A stretch of 64,000 nt of DNA from Azotobacter bryophylli (GCF_042643485.1 NZ_JBHRSJ010000005.1:29204-93203); one strand, 5' to 3'. Positions 1 through 10,537 are shown, counted from the stretch's first letter. Program-made: numbers and translations. The notes: generated from the sequence alone by a model not told the origin.

Positions 1-64
1 TCAGGCCTTCGATCAGGATGGCGAGGATATTGCGTTCGGCGATGGCGCCAACGATGCCACACAT
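1..64 (-). CDS. glmS: Glucosamine-6-phosphate synthase, N-terminal fragment (cut by window edge)
   Basis: Only the first 21 codons are present. They read MCGIVGAIAERN and onwards, the signature start of the class II glutamine amidotransferase domain, in which Cys2 becomes the catalytic N-terminal nucleophile after Met removal. The enzyme makes glucosamine-6-phosphate from fructose-6-phosphate and glutamine, the first step towards UDP-GlcNAc. It lies 11 bases downstream of the DeoR-type regulator gene and on the same strand, so the two are probably co-transcribed. The identity is certain from the motif and the glmU-glmR-glmS order; the rest of the gene lies outside the window. Confidence 0.93.
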   Translation of the reverse strand, partial: MCGIVGAIAERNILAILIEGL

Positions 65-75
65 AGTCGTTCTCC

Positions 76-849
76 TCAGGCTGACGGGGTGACGCAGATC
101 AGGTTCACGCCGCGTGCCGAAATCTGTTCCCGCGCCTCGGGTGGAAGGCGCTCGTCGGTGATCAGGGTATGCACGCGGCTCCAGGGCAGCTCGAGATTCG
201 GAATGCGCCGACCGAACTTGTCGGCCTCGACCATGACGATGACTTCCCGGGCCACCTCGGCCATCACCCTGGACAGGCCGAGCAGTTCGTTGAAGGTGGT
301 GGTGCCGCGTTCCAGATCGATGCCGTCGGCACCGATGAACAGCTGGTCGAAGTCGTAGGAACGCAGGACCTGCTCCGCCACCTGGCCCTGGAAGGATTCG
401 GAATGCGGATCCCAGGTGCCCCCCGGCATCAGCAGCACCGGCTCGTGCTCCAGTTCGCGCAGGGCGTTGACCACATTGAGGGAGTTGGTCATCACCACCA
501 GCCCGTGCTTCTGACTCAGCTCCGGAATCATCGCAGCGGTGGTGCTGCCGCTGTCGATGATGATCCGGGCATGCTCGCGAATCCGCTGGGCGGCCGCCTT
601 GGCGATGGCCAGCTTGTAGGGAGAGACCGGCTGCGGATTCTCGTCGGCGATCATCTCCTGCGGCAGCGGCACCGCCCCGCCGTAACGGCGCAGCAGCAGG
701 CCGTTCTTCTCCAGGGCGGAAAGATCCTTGCGGATGGTGACTTCCGAGGTCTCGAAGCGCCTGGCGAGATCATCCACGGTGACCTCGCCCTGTTCGGCCA
801 ACAGGGCAAGGATCGCATGGCGTCGTTGCGGGGTATTGCGCTTCGACAT
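76..849 (-). CDS. glmR: DeoR-family transcriptional regulator (GlmR-type)
   Basis: A 257-residue DeoR/GlpR-type repressor. Residues about 8-60 form the DeoR helix-turn-helix (RRHAILALLAEQGEVTVDDL, then a TSEVTIRKDLSALEK recognition region). Residues about 80-235 form the sugar-phosphate-sensing DeoRC domain, with the family's IIIDSGSTT and FIGADGID motifs. Its position between glmU and glmS matches the Pseudomonas regulator called GlmR, which affects glmS expression; that role is carried over from the family and synteny. The start ATG at 847-849 gives the usual length. A TTCG-type inverted repeat sits just upstream of this start and could be its own operator. Confidence 0.85.
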   Translation of the reverse strand: MSKRNTPQRRHAILALLAEQGEVTVDDLARRFETSEVTIRKDLSALEKNGLLLRRYGGAVPLPQEMIADENPQPVSPYKLAIAKAAAQRIREHARIIIDSGSTTAAMIPELSQKHGLVVMTNSLNVVNALRELEHEPVLLMPGGTWDPHSESFQGQVAEQVLRSYDFDQLFIGADGIDLERGTTTFNELLGLSRVMAEVAREVIVMVEADKFGRRIPNLELPWSRVHTLITDERLPPEAREQISARGVNLICVTPSA

Positions 850-857
850 TTCTCAAG

Positions 858-870
858 TTTCGATCCGAAA
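858..870 (-). promoter_or_regulatory. Candidate DeoR-type operator upstream of glmR
   Basis: TTTCG-ATC-CGAAA is a perfect 5-3-5 inverted repeat starting 9 bases before the glmR ATG. Several DeoR-family repressors bind TTCG-rich repeats, so this could be an autoregulatory site. That is inference from motif style and position only. Confidence 0.35.
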
Positions 871-972
871 TTTAATATTCGTCGAATGAAAGCCGAATGC
901 GCCATTTCCGTCAAGCACGAATCGATAGGCTGGGCCTGCGAACCGGCGTGAGGCACGCTCGCCCGGAGGCGG

Positions 973-2337
973 CTATTTCTTGATCTTCTCGGGACGCTTC
1001 CAGCCGTCGATGTTGCGCTGCCTGGCGCGGCCAAGGGCCAGGTTGCCCGCAGGAACGTCAGCAGTGATCACCGAACCAGCCCCCGTGGTCACGCCGTCGC
1101 CGAGGTTCACCGGAGCGACCAGGGCGCTGTTGGAACCGATGAAGACATCCTCGCCCATCACGGTCTTGAACTTGTTGGCGCCATCGTAGTTGCAGGTAAT
1201 GGTGCCTGCGCCGATATTGGTCCGCGCTCCGATCTCGGCATCGCCCAGATAGCTGAGATGTCCGGCCTTGGCACCCTCGCCGAGTACGGCATTCTTCAGT
1301 TCGACGAAATTGCCCACATGGGCCTTGGCACCGAGCACAGCGCCGGGACGCAGGCGGGCGAAGGGGCCGCAATCGGCGCCTTCGCCCAGCTCTGCCCCTT
1401 CCAGATGGCTGTTGGCTTTGACCACGGCTCCCCGGCGCAGGATGCTGTCCTTGATCACGCAGTTGGCGCCGATCTGAACCCCGTCCTCGATCACCAGCCG
1501 ACCCTCGAGAATCACGTTGATGTCGATCAGCACATCGCGTCCGACCGTCACCTCGCCACGCAGATCGAAGCGCGCCGGATCGAGCAAGGTCACTCCCTGG
1601 GCCATCAGGCGACGAGCAGCGCGCAGCTGGTAGTGACGCTCCAGCTGGGCGAGCTGGATGCGGTCGTTGGCACCCTGCACCTCCATGGCGTCCAGCGGCT
1701 GCTCGGTGGCGACGATCAGGCCGTCGCTCACGGCCATCGCGATCACATCGGTCAGGTAAAACTCGCCTTGGGCGTTGTCGTTGGACAGGCGTCCCAGCCA
1801 GTCAGCCAGACGATCACCGGGCACCGCCAAGATCCCCGTGTTCCCTTCGCAGATTTGGCGCTGCTTAGGCGTGGCGTCCTTGTGCTCGACGATGGCCGTC
1901 ACTCGGCCTTGCTCGTCGCGGATGATCCGGCCATAGCCGGTGGCATCGTTGAGATCGACGGTGAGCAGCGCCAGCTGCCGCGGGCCGACCTTGGCCAGCA
2001 GGCGCTGCAGGGTATCCGCCTCGATCAGGGGTACGTCACCGTAAAGAATCAGTATCCGCTCCGCTGTGAGTGCCGGCAGCGCCTGGGCGACCGCGTGACC
2101 GGTCCCCAACTGCTCGCTCTGCAGCACGAAATTCAGGTCATCCGCTGCCAGACATTCGCGTACCCGTTCCGCGCCATGGCCGATCACCACATGGATTCCT
2201 TTCGGCCGCAGTTGGCGCGCCGTATCGACGACATGGCCGAGCATGGACTTGCCCGCAACCGGGTGAAGAACCTTGGGCAGGGCCGAGCGCATGCGCGTGC
2301 CCTGGCCAGCGGCAAGAATGACGATATCGAGAGTCAT
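973..2337 (-). CDS. glmU: Bifunctional UDP-GlcNAc pyrophosphorylase / glucosamine-1-phosphate acetyltransferase
   Basis: 454 residues, the normal GlmU length. The N-terminal uridyltransferase domain (about 1-228) begins MTLDIVILAAGQGTRM, with the nucleotide-binding G-x-G-T-R at 11-15 and Lys22. The C-terminal left-handed beta-helix (about 250-454) has repeated hexapeptides and ends in the acetyltransferase part. It makes UDP-GlcNAc for peptidoglycan and lipid A in the cytoplasm. The open frame runs further upstream to 2448, but the extra 37 residues are unlike any GlmU and cross the region before the atp terminator, so I start at the ATG at 2335-2337. A strong terminator separates it from atpC. 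Confidence 0.96.
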   Translation of the reverse strand: MTLDIVILAAGQGTRMRSALPKVLHPVAGKSMLGHVVDTARQLRPKGIHVVIGHGAERVRECLAADDLNFVLQSEQLGTGHAVAQALPALTAERILILYGDVPLIEADTLQRLLAKVGPRQLALLTVDLNDATGYGRIIRDEQGRVTAIVEHKDATPKQRQICEGNTGILAVPGDRLADWLGRLSNDNAQGEFYLTDVIAMAVSDGLIVATEQPLDAMEVQGANDRIQLAQLERHYQLRAARRLMAQGVTLLDPARFDLRGEVTVGRDVLIDINVILEGRLVIEDGVQIGANCVIKDSILRRGAVVKANSHLEGAELGEGADCGPFARLRPGAVLGAKAHVGNFVELKNAVLGEGAKAGHLSYLGDAEIGARTNIGAGTITCNYDGANKFKTVMGEDVFIGSNSALVAPVNLGDGVTTGAGSVITADVPAGNLALGRARQRNIDGWKRPEKIKK

Positions 2338-2432
2338 GCAAGAATCCTGGAAGCTCTGGTTGTTGTGCGCCGCGGTCCGGCGGCCAGACCGCGGCTCCCT
2401 GGAAGAACCACGTACGCAGCGGAATGCCCAAT

Positions 2433-2462
2433 AAAAAAGGGTAGCCAAGGCTACCCTTTTTT
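2433..2462 (-). terminator. Rho-independent terminator of the atp operon
   Basis: AAAAAAGGGTAGCC and GGCTACCCTTTTTT form a long perfect stem around a 2-base AA centre, with A and T runs at both ends. It follows atpC on the minus strand and precedes glmU, so it should end the ATP synthase transcript; its symmetry would also let it act on the plus strand. Confidence 0.85.
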
Positions 2463-2510
2463 ATCGCTAACGATGAAGTCGTCAGGCTGCCATCGGCAGC
2501 CTGCAACGGG

Positions 2511-2939
2511 TCATCCCCGTCCGTACTTCTTGCGCAGCTCGTGGATGGTACGCAGCTGAGCCGCGGCCTCAGCCAGACGAGCAGCAGCGGAGCTGTAATC
2601 GAACTCCGAGCCCTTCTCGGTGAGCGCCTTCTGGGCAGCCTTGATGGCTTCCTGAGCAGCAGCCTCGTCCAGATCCTTGGCACGGGTTCCGGTGTCGGCA
2701 AGAACCTTCACCATATCCGGCTGCACTTCGAGGAAGCCACCGGAGATGTAGAAGATTTCCTCGACACCACCCTGCTTGATCACGCGCAACGGACCGGGCT
2801 TGAGGTCGGTCAGCAGCGGCGTGTGGCCCGGGAGAACACCCACGTCACCTTGATGACCGTGAGCGATGACCATTTCCACCAGGCCCGAGAACAGCTCTTC
2901 TTCCGCACTGACGATGTCGCAATGGACTGACATAGCCAT
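2511..2939 (-). CDS. atpC: ATP synthase F1 epsilon subunit
   Basis: 142 residues. It begins MAMSVHCDIVSAEEELFSG, the conserved epsilon beta-sandwich, and has the GVLPGHTPLL motif at about 40-50 and a C-terminal helical pair rich in Ala and Glu. Epsilon forms part of the rotor stalk and inhibits ATP hydrolysis. The frame is open upstream to 2969, but the ATG at 2937-2939 is preceded by a GAGGCG ribosome site and matches the family's start. It is the last gene of the atp operon, 75 bases after atpD. Confidence 0.95.
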   Translation of the reverse strand: MAMSVHCDIVSAEEELFSGLVEMVIAHGHQGDVGVLPGHTPLLTDLKPGPLRVIKQGGVEEIFYISGGFLEVQPDMVKVLADTGTRAKDLDEAAAQEAIKAAQKALTEKGSEFDYSSAAARLAEAAAQLRTIHELRKKYGRG

Positions 2940-3014
2940 ATTCACGCCTCGGTTAGCAGGCACCGCCACCGTGGCAGCGATGCCTGATCGAGCGCCCGCA
3001 CGCGGGCGCCCCAG

Positions 3015-4391
3015 TTACAGTTTCTTCGCCTTCTCGATGGCTTCGTCGATGCTGCCGACCATGTAGAACGCCTGCTCCGGCAGGTGATCGTAGTCACCTT
3101 TCAGGATGCCGGAGAAACCACGGATGGTTTCCTTCAGCGGGACGTATTTACCCGGAGCACCGGTGAAGACCTCGGCCACGAAGAACGGCTGGGACAGGAA
3201 GCGCTGGATCTTACGAGCACGGGAAACCAGCTGCTTGTCGGCTTCGGACAGTTCGTCCATACCGAGGATCGCAATGATGTCCTTCAGTTCCTTGTAGCGC
3301 TGCAGCACGTACTGCACGCCGCGGGTGGTCTCGTAGTGCTCCTGGCCAACGACCAGCGGGTCCAGCTGGCGGGAGGTGGAGTCCAGCGGATCGACCGCCG
3401 GGTAGATACCCAGGGAAGCGATGTCGCGGGACAGTACCACGGTGGCGTCCAGGTGGGCGAAGGTGGTCGCCGGGGACGGGTCGGTCAGGTCGTCCGCGGG
3501 AACGTACACGGCCTGCACGGAGGTGATGGAGCCGGTCTTGGTGGAGGTGATGCGCTCCTGCAGAACGCCCATTTCCTCGGCCAGGGTCGGCTGGTAACCC
3601 ACGGCGGACGGCATACGACCCAGCAGCGCGGACACTTCGGTACCGGCCAGGGTGTAACGGTAGATGTTGTCGACGAACAACAGCACGTCGCGGCCTTCGT
3701 CACGGAACTTCTCGGCCATGGTCAGGCCGGTCAGAGCCACGCGCAGACGGTTGCCCGGCGGCTCGTTCATCTGACCGTAGACAAGGGCCACCTTGTCCAG
3801 AACGTTGGAGTCCTTCATCTCATGATAGAAGTCGTTACCTTCACGAGTCCGCTCGCCCACACCCGCGAACACGGAGTAACCGCTGTGTTCCATGGCGATG
3901 TTGCGGATCAGCTCCATCATGTTCACGGTCTTGCCCACGCCGGCGCCGCCGAACAGGCCGACCTTACCGCCCTTGGCGAACGGGCAGACCAGGTCGATCA
4001 CCTTGATGCCGGTTTCCAGCAGATCGTTGCCGCCGGCTTGATCGGCATAGCTGGGAGCCTCGCGGTGGATGGTCCAGCGCTCGTCCTCGCCGATGGGGCC
4101 CGCTTCGTCGATCGGGTTACCCAGCACGTCCATGATCCGGCCCAGGGTGGCCTTGCCAACCGGGACGGAAATGGCTGCGCCGGTGTTGCTCACGTCCAGG
4201 CCACGCTTGAGGCCTTCGGTGGAACCCATCGCAATGGAGCGAACCACGCCGTCGCCCAGCTGCTGCTGGACCTCCAGGGTGGTTTCCGCGCCGGCGACTT
4301 TCAGCGCGTCATAGATGTTCGGCACCTGATCACGCGGGAATTCCACGTCGATAACGGCGCCGATGATTTGAACGATACGTCCGCTACTCAT
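3015..4391 (-). CDS. atpD: ATP synthase F1 beta subunit (catalytic)
   Basis: 458 residues, full length. The Walker A motif GGAGVGKT is at 148-155, followed by the catalytic region with GERTREG and the LLFVDNIYR Walker B strand. The DELSEAD loop that couples to gamma rotation is near residue 390. Beta carries the three catalytic sites of F1 in the cytoplasm. It lies between atpG and atpC in the standard order. Confidence 0.98.
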   Translation of the reverse strand: MSSGRIVQIIGAVIDVEFPRDQVPNIYDALKVAGAETTLEVQQQLGDGVVRSIAMGSTEGLKRGLDVSNTGAAISVPVGKATLGRIMDVLGNPIDEAGPIGEDERWTIHREAPSYADQAGGNDLLETGIKVIDLVCPFAKGGKVGLFGGAGVGKTVNMMELIRNIAMEHSGYSVFAGVGERTREGNDFYHEMKDSNVLDKVALVYGQMNEPPGNRLRVALTGLTMAEKFRDEGRDVLLFVDNIYRYTLAGTEVSALLGRMPSAVGYQPTLAEEMGVLQERITSTKTGSITSVQAVYVPADDLTDPSPATTFAHLDATVVLSRDIASLGIYPAVDPLDSTSRQLDPLVVGQEHYETTRGVQYVLQRYKELKDIIAILGMDELSEADKQLVSRARKIQRFLSQPFFVAEVFTGAPGKYVPLKETIRGFSGILKGDYDHLPEQAFYMVGSIDEAIEKAKKL

Positions 4392-4421
4392 TCTTGGTTC
4401 CTCTAACTTTATGAACCGTTC

Positions 4422-5282
4422 TTAAACCGCGGCAGCGCCGCCGACGATTTCCGAGATTTCCTGGGTGATCGCCGCCTGACGGGCCTTGTTGTACACGAGC
4501 TGCAGATCACTGATCAGTTCGCCGGCGTTGTCAGTAGCGTTCTTCATGGCAATCATCCGCGCCGCCTGCTCGGCAGCACCGTTCTCGACCACACCCTGAT
4601 AGACCTGGGACTCGATGTAGCGCACCAGCAATGCATCCAGCAGCTGCTGGGCATCGGGCTCGTACAGATAATCCCACTGACCTTTGCGGTCGGACTGCTC
4701 ATCACCTTTCAGAGGCAGCAGCTGTTCGATCGCCGGCTTCTGGGTCATGGTGTTGATGAACTTGTTCGAAGCCAGGTACAGGCAATCCAGACGGCCTTCG
4801 TTGAAGGCGTCCAGCATCACCTTGATGCTGCCGATGAGGTCGTTGATCGAAGGCTCTTCGCCCAGGTTGCTGATCGCCGCGATCACGTTGCCGCCATAGC
4901 TGCGGAAGAAGCTGGCACCCTTGTTACCGATCACGCAGAAGTCGGCTTCGACACCTTTGTCGTGCCACTCCTTCATGTTCTTGATCAGGGCCTTGAACAG
5001 GTTGATGTTCAGACCACCGCACAGACCACGATCGCTCGACACCAGGATATAGCCGACACGCTTGACCGGACGTTCGACCATGAACGGATGACGGTACTCA
5101 GGGTTGGCATTGGCCAGATGGCCGATGACCTGACGGATCCGCTCCGCATAAGGACGGCTGGCAACCATGCGCATTTGAGCCCTGCGCATCTTGCTGACCG
5201 CCACCTTCTCCATGGCGCTGGTGATCTTCTGCGTGCTTTTGATGCTCGCAATCTTGCTGCGAATCTCTTTTGCGCCTGCCAT
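4422..5282 (-). CDS. atpG: ATP synthase F1 gamma subunit
   Basis: 286 residues, normal length. The N-terminal helix begins MAGAKEIRSKIASIKSTQKI, the conserved gamma start. The middle Rossmann-like part has SSDRGLCGGLN, and the C-terminal helix has the ATDNAGELI family signature followed by a region rich in Ala, Arg and Ile. Gamma is the central shaft joining the c-ring to the alpha3beta3 head. It sits 30 bases after the atpA-side neighbour's flank in the order atpA-atpG-atpD. Confidence 0.97.
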   Translation of the reverse strand: MAGAKEIRSKIASIKSTQKITSAMEKVAVSKMRRAQMRMVASRPYAERIRQVIGHLANANPEYRHPFMVERPVKRVGYILVSSDRGLCGGLNINLFKALIKNMKEWHDKGVEADFCVIGNKGASFFRSYGGNVIAAISNLGEEPSINDLIGSIKVMLDAFNEGRLDCLYLASNKFINTMTQKPAIEQLLPLKGDEQSDRKGQWDYLYEPDAQQLLDALLVRYIESQVYQGVVENGAAEQAARMIAMKNATDNAGELISDLQLVYNKARQAAITQEISEIVGGAAAV

Positions 5283-5332
5283 TTGACACCTATCGGGTTA
5301 GCAGGCGGGAGCCTTACGGCCCCCGCTGCGGC

Positions 5333-6877
<1,545 letters not shown>

Positions 6878-6892
6878 GCCATGACCCTCAAA

Positions 6893-7429
6893 TCAGGATT
6901 TCAACGATTCGGCCAACTGGCTCAGTTTGCCGCGGACCGAACCGTCGACAACCACATCACCGGCGCGGATGACCAAGCCGCCGATCAGCGCAGGATTCAC
7001 GACCTGCTTAGGGTTGACGGAACGATCTAGCCGCTTCGACAGGGCGGCAGCCAAGTTTTGCAATTGCTCGGCGGAAAGCTCGAAGGCAGTCTCCACTTCG
7101 ACATCGAGCGTCTTCTCGGCTTCCGCCTTGTACGCTTCGAACAGTTCGCGCACGCTCGACAACAAAGACAGGCGATCATGCTCGCCCATGTTGGCGATGA
7201 AGTTGCGGAATGCTTCATCGATATCGTTGCCGAACAGACGCAGCACGGCCGAGACCTTGCTTTCGCGGGTCAGGCGCGGGTTGCGCAGCAGTTCGGCGAC
7301 TTCTGGGACTTCAACGACAGCGGCAGCCAGATTCAACATGCCTGACCAGGCATCGCTGCGCTTGGCCGCGCAGGCATACTCGAAAGCGGCTTTTGCGTAA
7401 GGCCGAGCAAGCGTCTGGTTATTGATCAT
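6893..7429 (-). CDS. atpH: ATP synthase F1 delta subunit
   Basis: 178 residues. It begins with the conserved TLARPYAKAAFEYA stretch of the N-terminal helical bundle, and the C-terminal beta domain holds NPALIGGLVIRAGD near 150-165. Delta (OSCP-like) holds the peripheral stalk to the F1 head. It lies between atpF (12 bases upstream) and atpA (15 bases downstream), consistent with coupled translation. Confidence 0.96.
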   Translation of the reverse strand: MINNQTLARPYAKAAFEYACAAKRSDAWSGMLNLAAAVVEVPEVAELLRNPRLTRESKVSAVLRLFGNDIDEAFRNFIANMGEHDRLSLLSSVRELFEAYKAEAEKTLDVEVETAFELSAEQLQNLAAALSKRLDRSVNPKQVVNPALIGGLVIRAGDVVVDGSVRGKLSQLAESLKS

Positions 7430-7441
7430 CGCTTGCCTCGC

Positions 7442-7912
7442 TTAGAGTTGGGAGGCCAGTTTTTCGACCAGATCGTTATGCGCCTTGGCGTCCACATGGG
7501 ACTCCAGGATCTTCTCTGCGCCCAGTACGGCCAGTGCCGCTACCTGATTGCGCAGCTGCTCCCTGGCACTGTTCACTTCCTGCTCGATTTGTGCGCGTGC
7601 GCTTGCAATAAGACGCTCGCCTTCGGCTTGTGCTTGCTGCTTGGCTTCCTCGACGATCGAGTTGGCTTGCTTGTTCGCCTTCTCGATGATCTGAGTAGCC
7701 TGCTCACGGGTCTCGCGCAGGGTGTTGGAAACTTTTTCCTGAGCCAGTTTCAGGTCTTGTTGCGCGCGGCCTGCGGCATCCAGACCATCGGCGATTTTCT
7801 TCTGGCGTTCCTGCATGGCCTGGGTAATCGGCGGCCAAACGTACTTCATGCAGAACCAGACGAAAATAGCGAAGGCGATCGTTTGACCAAGTAGCGTCAA
7901 GTTTATGTTCAC
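7442..7912 (-). CDS. atpF: ATP synthase Fo b subunit
   Basis: 156 residues, the usual length. One N-terminal membrane helix (about 5-25, LTLLGQTIAFAIFVWFCM) is followed by a long charged amphipathic helix rich in Glu, Lys, Gln and Ala that forms the dimeric peripheral stalk. The ILESHVDAKAHNDLVEKL C-terminus fits the family. It follows atpE in the operon with a 92-base gap that holds no gene. Confidence 0.96.
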   Translation of the reverse strand: MNINLTLLGQTIAFAIFVWFCMKYVWPPITQAMQERQKKIADGLDAAGRAQQDLKLAQEKVSNTLRETREQATQIIEKANKQANSIVEEAKQQAQAEGERLIASARAQIEQEVNSAREQLRNQVAALAVLGAEKILESHVDAKAHNDLVEKLASQL

Positions 7913-8004
7913 AGCGATTTACCTCGTGCTATCTCGTGCGGTGTGCTTGCCATTTCCATGACAACGGGGCTCGTCACGCGAACCCCGTCGCTAAACGGAA
8001 ACGC

Positions 8005-8241
8005 TTAAGCAGCAGCGGGAGCAACAACGAAGATGAGGTACATCGCGATACCAACACCGATCATCGGGACGGCGTCGAGCAGACCAGCCATCAGGAAGGT
8101 CTTGGTTTGCAGCTGAGGAGCCAGCTCGGGTTGACGAGCGGTGGACTCCAGCAGCTTGCCACCCAGCAGGGCGAAGCCGATGCCGGTGCTCAGAGCACCC
8201 AGACCGATCATGATAGAGGCGGCGATGATGACAAGTTCCAT
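8005..8241 (-). CDS. atpE: ATP synthase Fo c subunit (proteolipid)
   Basis: 78 residues forming two membrane helices joined by the polar RQPE loop (36-39). The glycine-rich first helix has IGLGALSTGIGFALLGG, and the second carries the proton-binding carboxylate Asp56 in LLDAVPMIGVG. This is the c-ring monomer. It is shorter than the 85-residue pseudomonad c subunit I remember, and its helix 1 begins MELVIIAASI, so it looks like a different sequence subtype; the function is not in doubt. Confidence 0.95.
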   Translation of the reverse strand: MELVIIAASIMIGLGALSTGIGFALLGGKLLESTARQPELAPQLQTKTFLMAGLLDAVPMIGVGIAMYLIFVVAPAAA

Positions 8242-8293
8242 GTAAAGCTCCTGAAGCTAAGGGTAGGTTGGTTGGGGGAAGCGTTATTGCCTG

Positions 8294-9130
8294 TCAATGA
8301 TGTTCTTCATGGGCAGAGCTCAGGTACACCACCGTCAGTACCATGAAGATAAAGGCCTGAAGCGGGATCACCAGCAGGTGGAAAATCGCCCAAGGCACAT
8401 TCAGAGCCCATTGCGACCAGAACGGCAGCAGCGCAATGAGGATGAACACCACTTCACCTGCGTACATGTTGCCGAAGAGACGCAGAGCCAGAGTCAGAGG
8501 CTTGGTCAGCAGACCGAGAACCTCCAGGAACAGGTTGAACGGAATCAACGCCCAATGATTGAACGGGGTCAGGGACAGCTCCTTCGCGAAACCACCTACA
8601 CCCTTAACTTTGATGCTGTAGTAAATGATCAGGATGAATACGCCGATCGAAATACCGAAGGTACCGTTCGGGTCGGCGGTCGGTACGATCTTGAAGTAAG
8701 GCGCACCCAGCATGTGGGCCAGCCCCGGCAGGAAATCGACCGGAATCCATTTCAGGCTGTTCATCAGGAACACCCAGACGAAAATGGTCAGCGCCAGCGG
8801 GCCAATGAGAGGATTACGACCGTGGAAGGTATCGCGAACCATACCCTCGACGAACTCGACGCACATCTCGACCAGATTCTGGAGACGCCCCGGCACACCA
8901 CTGGTGGCGCTGCTGGCTGCCATGCGGAACACCACCAGGAAAACCAGGCCCATGAACAGCGACCATCCCATGGTATCGACATGAATGGACATAAAGCCCA
9001 TTGCCTTCACGTCGTCCGGAGTCTGCGCGATGATCCAGCCTTTCTCCGGGTGGGCGCCGAAGACCAAGTTTTGCAGGTGATGCTGGATATATTCAGCTGG
9101 AGTGTTCGCCATAAACGCCTCAATGCTCAA
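8294..9130 (-). CDS. atpB: ATP synthase Fo a subunit
   Basis: 278 residues with five to six membrane helices. The essential stator arginine is Arg217 in LALRLFGNMYAGE, facing the c-ring carboxylate. The GPLALTIFVWVFLMNSLKW helix is typical of the proteobacterial form. Start and stop give the family length, and the gene overlaps the end of atpI by 4 bases, indicating coupled translation. Confidence 0.97.
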   Translation of the reverse strand: MSIEAFMANTPAEYIQHHLQNLVFGAHPEKGWIIAQTPDDVKAMGFMSIHVDTMGWSLFMGLVFLVVFRMAASSATSGVPGRLQNLVEMCVEFVEGMVRDTFHGRNPLIGPLALTIFVWVFLMNSLKWIPVDFLPGLAHMLGAPYFKIVPTADPNGTFGISIGVFILIIYYSIKVKGVGGFAKELSLTPFNHWALIPFNLFLEVLGLLTKPLTLALRLFGNMYAGEVVFILIALLPFWSQWALNVPWAIFHLLVIPLQAFIFMVLTVVYLSSAHEEHH

Positions 9131-9543
9131 TGCTTCGGATTATTTTTCATAAGCAGGAGTGCACTTGCTCCCGTGCCCAGCACCAGCAGATAGCCGCCGA
9201 ACAACGCCAACGGCTCCAGAGGCCGCACTCCCACAAACACCAGCGCAAACAGTGCCGATGTCAGAATCAGTTTTCCCATTTCACCGGCCCAAAAAGACTG
9301 GACCACAGCTTTGACCGAACGCGCACCAAAGTAGCGAAAGGCCTTATGGGCGAAATACAGGTTGGCTAGCCATGCGATCAGCCCACCCAGCAGGGCTGAA
9401 TACCCTGCCACCAAACTCAAGGACACACCGCACGCAAAGGCCGTCACAAGCCCAACCAGGGCCTGAACGACCAACACTCGAAACACGGGGAGACGATGGA
9501 AGGGTGTCCTGCTACGTATATTCACCACAAATTTCGTCGCCAT
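9127..9543 (-). CDS. atpI: ATP synthase accessory protein I
   Basis: 138 residues from the ATG at 9541-9543, with four hydrophobic segments (about 18-38, 43-63, 83-100 and 105-123). AtpI heads many atp operons and helps c-ring assembly or Mg2+ supply; it is not a subunit of the finished enzyme. The frame is open to a TTG at 9573, but neither start has a clear ribosome site, so I use the ATG. It is the promoter-proximal gene of the operon, and the spacer to parB (9544-9656) should hold the atp promoter. Confidence 0.85.
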   Translation of the reverse strand: MATKFVVNIRSRTPFHRLPVFRVLVVQALVGLVTAFACGVSLSLVAGYSALLGGLIAWLANLYFAHKAFRYFGARSVKAVVQSFWAGEMGKLILTSALFALVFVGVRPLEPLALFGGYLLVLGTGASALLLMKNNPKH

Positions 9544-9656
9544 GCGGAACACAATTTTGCGAACCGCTATCAAAATGCGCCGCGAGTATAGGGGCGGTTC
9601 AGAGTCGGTTCAACCATTGGGTAGTCATTTCCGACCACTCGCTACATGCGAAACCC

Positions 9657-10529
9657 TCAGCGGATGTGCGCCAACACCCCCTGTAACTCGTCCAACGAGT
9701 TGTAGCGGATGACCAATTGCCCCTTGCCCTTCTGTCCGTGCTTTATCTCCACGGGAGAGCCCAGACGCTCCGCCAGCCGCTGCTCCAGACGACTTATATC
9801 CGGATCCTGCGTATGGTTATTGGCGCTTTGCTCCTTGGGCTTCAGCCACTGACGGACCAAAGCCTCGGTCTGACGCACGGTCAAACCATGTGCGACAACG
9901 TGTCGCGCCCCTTCGACTTGCCTCTGGGACGGAAGTCCCAGTAAGGCACGTGCATGCCCCATTTCCAAATCTCCATGGGAGAGCAGTGTCTTGATCTCTT
10001 CCGGCAGAGATATGAGGCGCAAAAGATTGCTGATGGTGACCCGCGATTTGCCCACCGCATCGGCAACCTGCTGCTGGGTAAGCTGGAACTCCTGCTGGAG
10101 ACGTTGGAGGGCAAGCGCCTCCTCGATCGGATTGAGATTCTCCCGTTGGATATTCTCGATCAGCGCCATGGCGATGGCTGCTTCGTCCGGAACCTCGCGG
10201 ACGATCGCCGGGATCTTGTCCAGACCGGCCTGCTGGCTGGCACGCCAGCGCCTTTCGCCAGCAATGATCTCATAGCGCAGCCCATCGATCGGGCGCACCA
10301 CGATCGGCTGCATCACGCCCTGGGCCTGAATCGACTGCGCCAGCTCCTCCAAGGCAGCCTGGTCCATCTCGCGACGCGGCTGATACTTGCCGCGCTGGAT
10401 CAGATCCAGCGGCAAATGCAGCAGCTCGCGGCTATCGGCCGGCGCCGTGGCGTCCTGCACGGTAGCCCCGGTAGTGCCACCCAGCAGGGCATCCAGTCCC
10501 CGGCCGAGGCCTCGTTTCTTGATCGCCAT
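9657..10529 (-). CDS. parB: Chromosome partitioning protein ParB (Spo0J)
   Basis: 290 residues. The N-terminal KKRGLGRGLDALLG box is typical of chromosomal ParB. Box II, the CTPase motif GERRWRA, is at about 100-106, and the helix-turn-helix (QQVADAVGKSRVTISNLLRL) is at about 155-175. The C-terminal dimerisation domain is present. ParB loads on parS sites and spreads; three parS-like palindromes occur in this window (21932, 22562 and 29779). It is 8 bases after parA. Confidence 0.97.
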   Translation of the reverse strand: MAIKKRGLGRGLDALLGGTTGATVQDATAPADSRELLHLPLDLIQRGKYQPRREMDQAALEELAQSIQAQGVMQPIVVRPIDGLRYEIIAGERRWRASQQAGLDKIPAIVREVPDEAAIAMALIENIQRENLNPIEEALALQRLQQEFQLTQQQVADAVGKSRVTISNLLRLISLPEEIKTLLSHGDLEMGHARALLGLPSQRQVEGARHVVAHGLTVRQTEALVRQWLKPKEQSANNHTQDPDISRLEQRLAERLGSPVEIKHGQKGKGQLVIRYNSLDELQGVLAHIR

Positions 10530-10537
10530 TGAGACTC

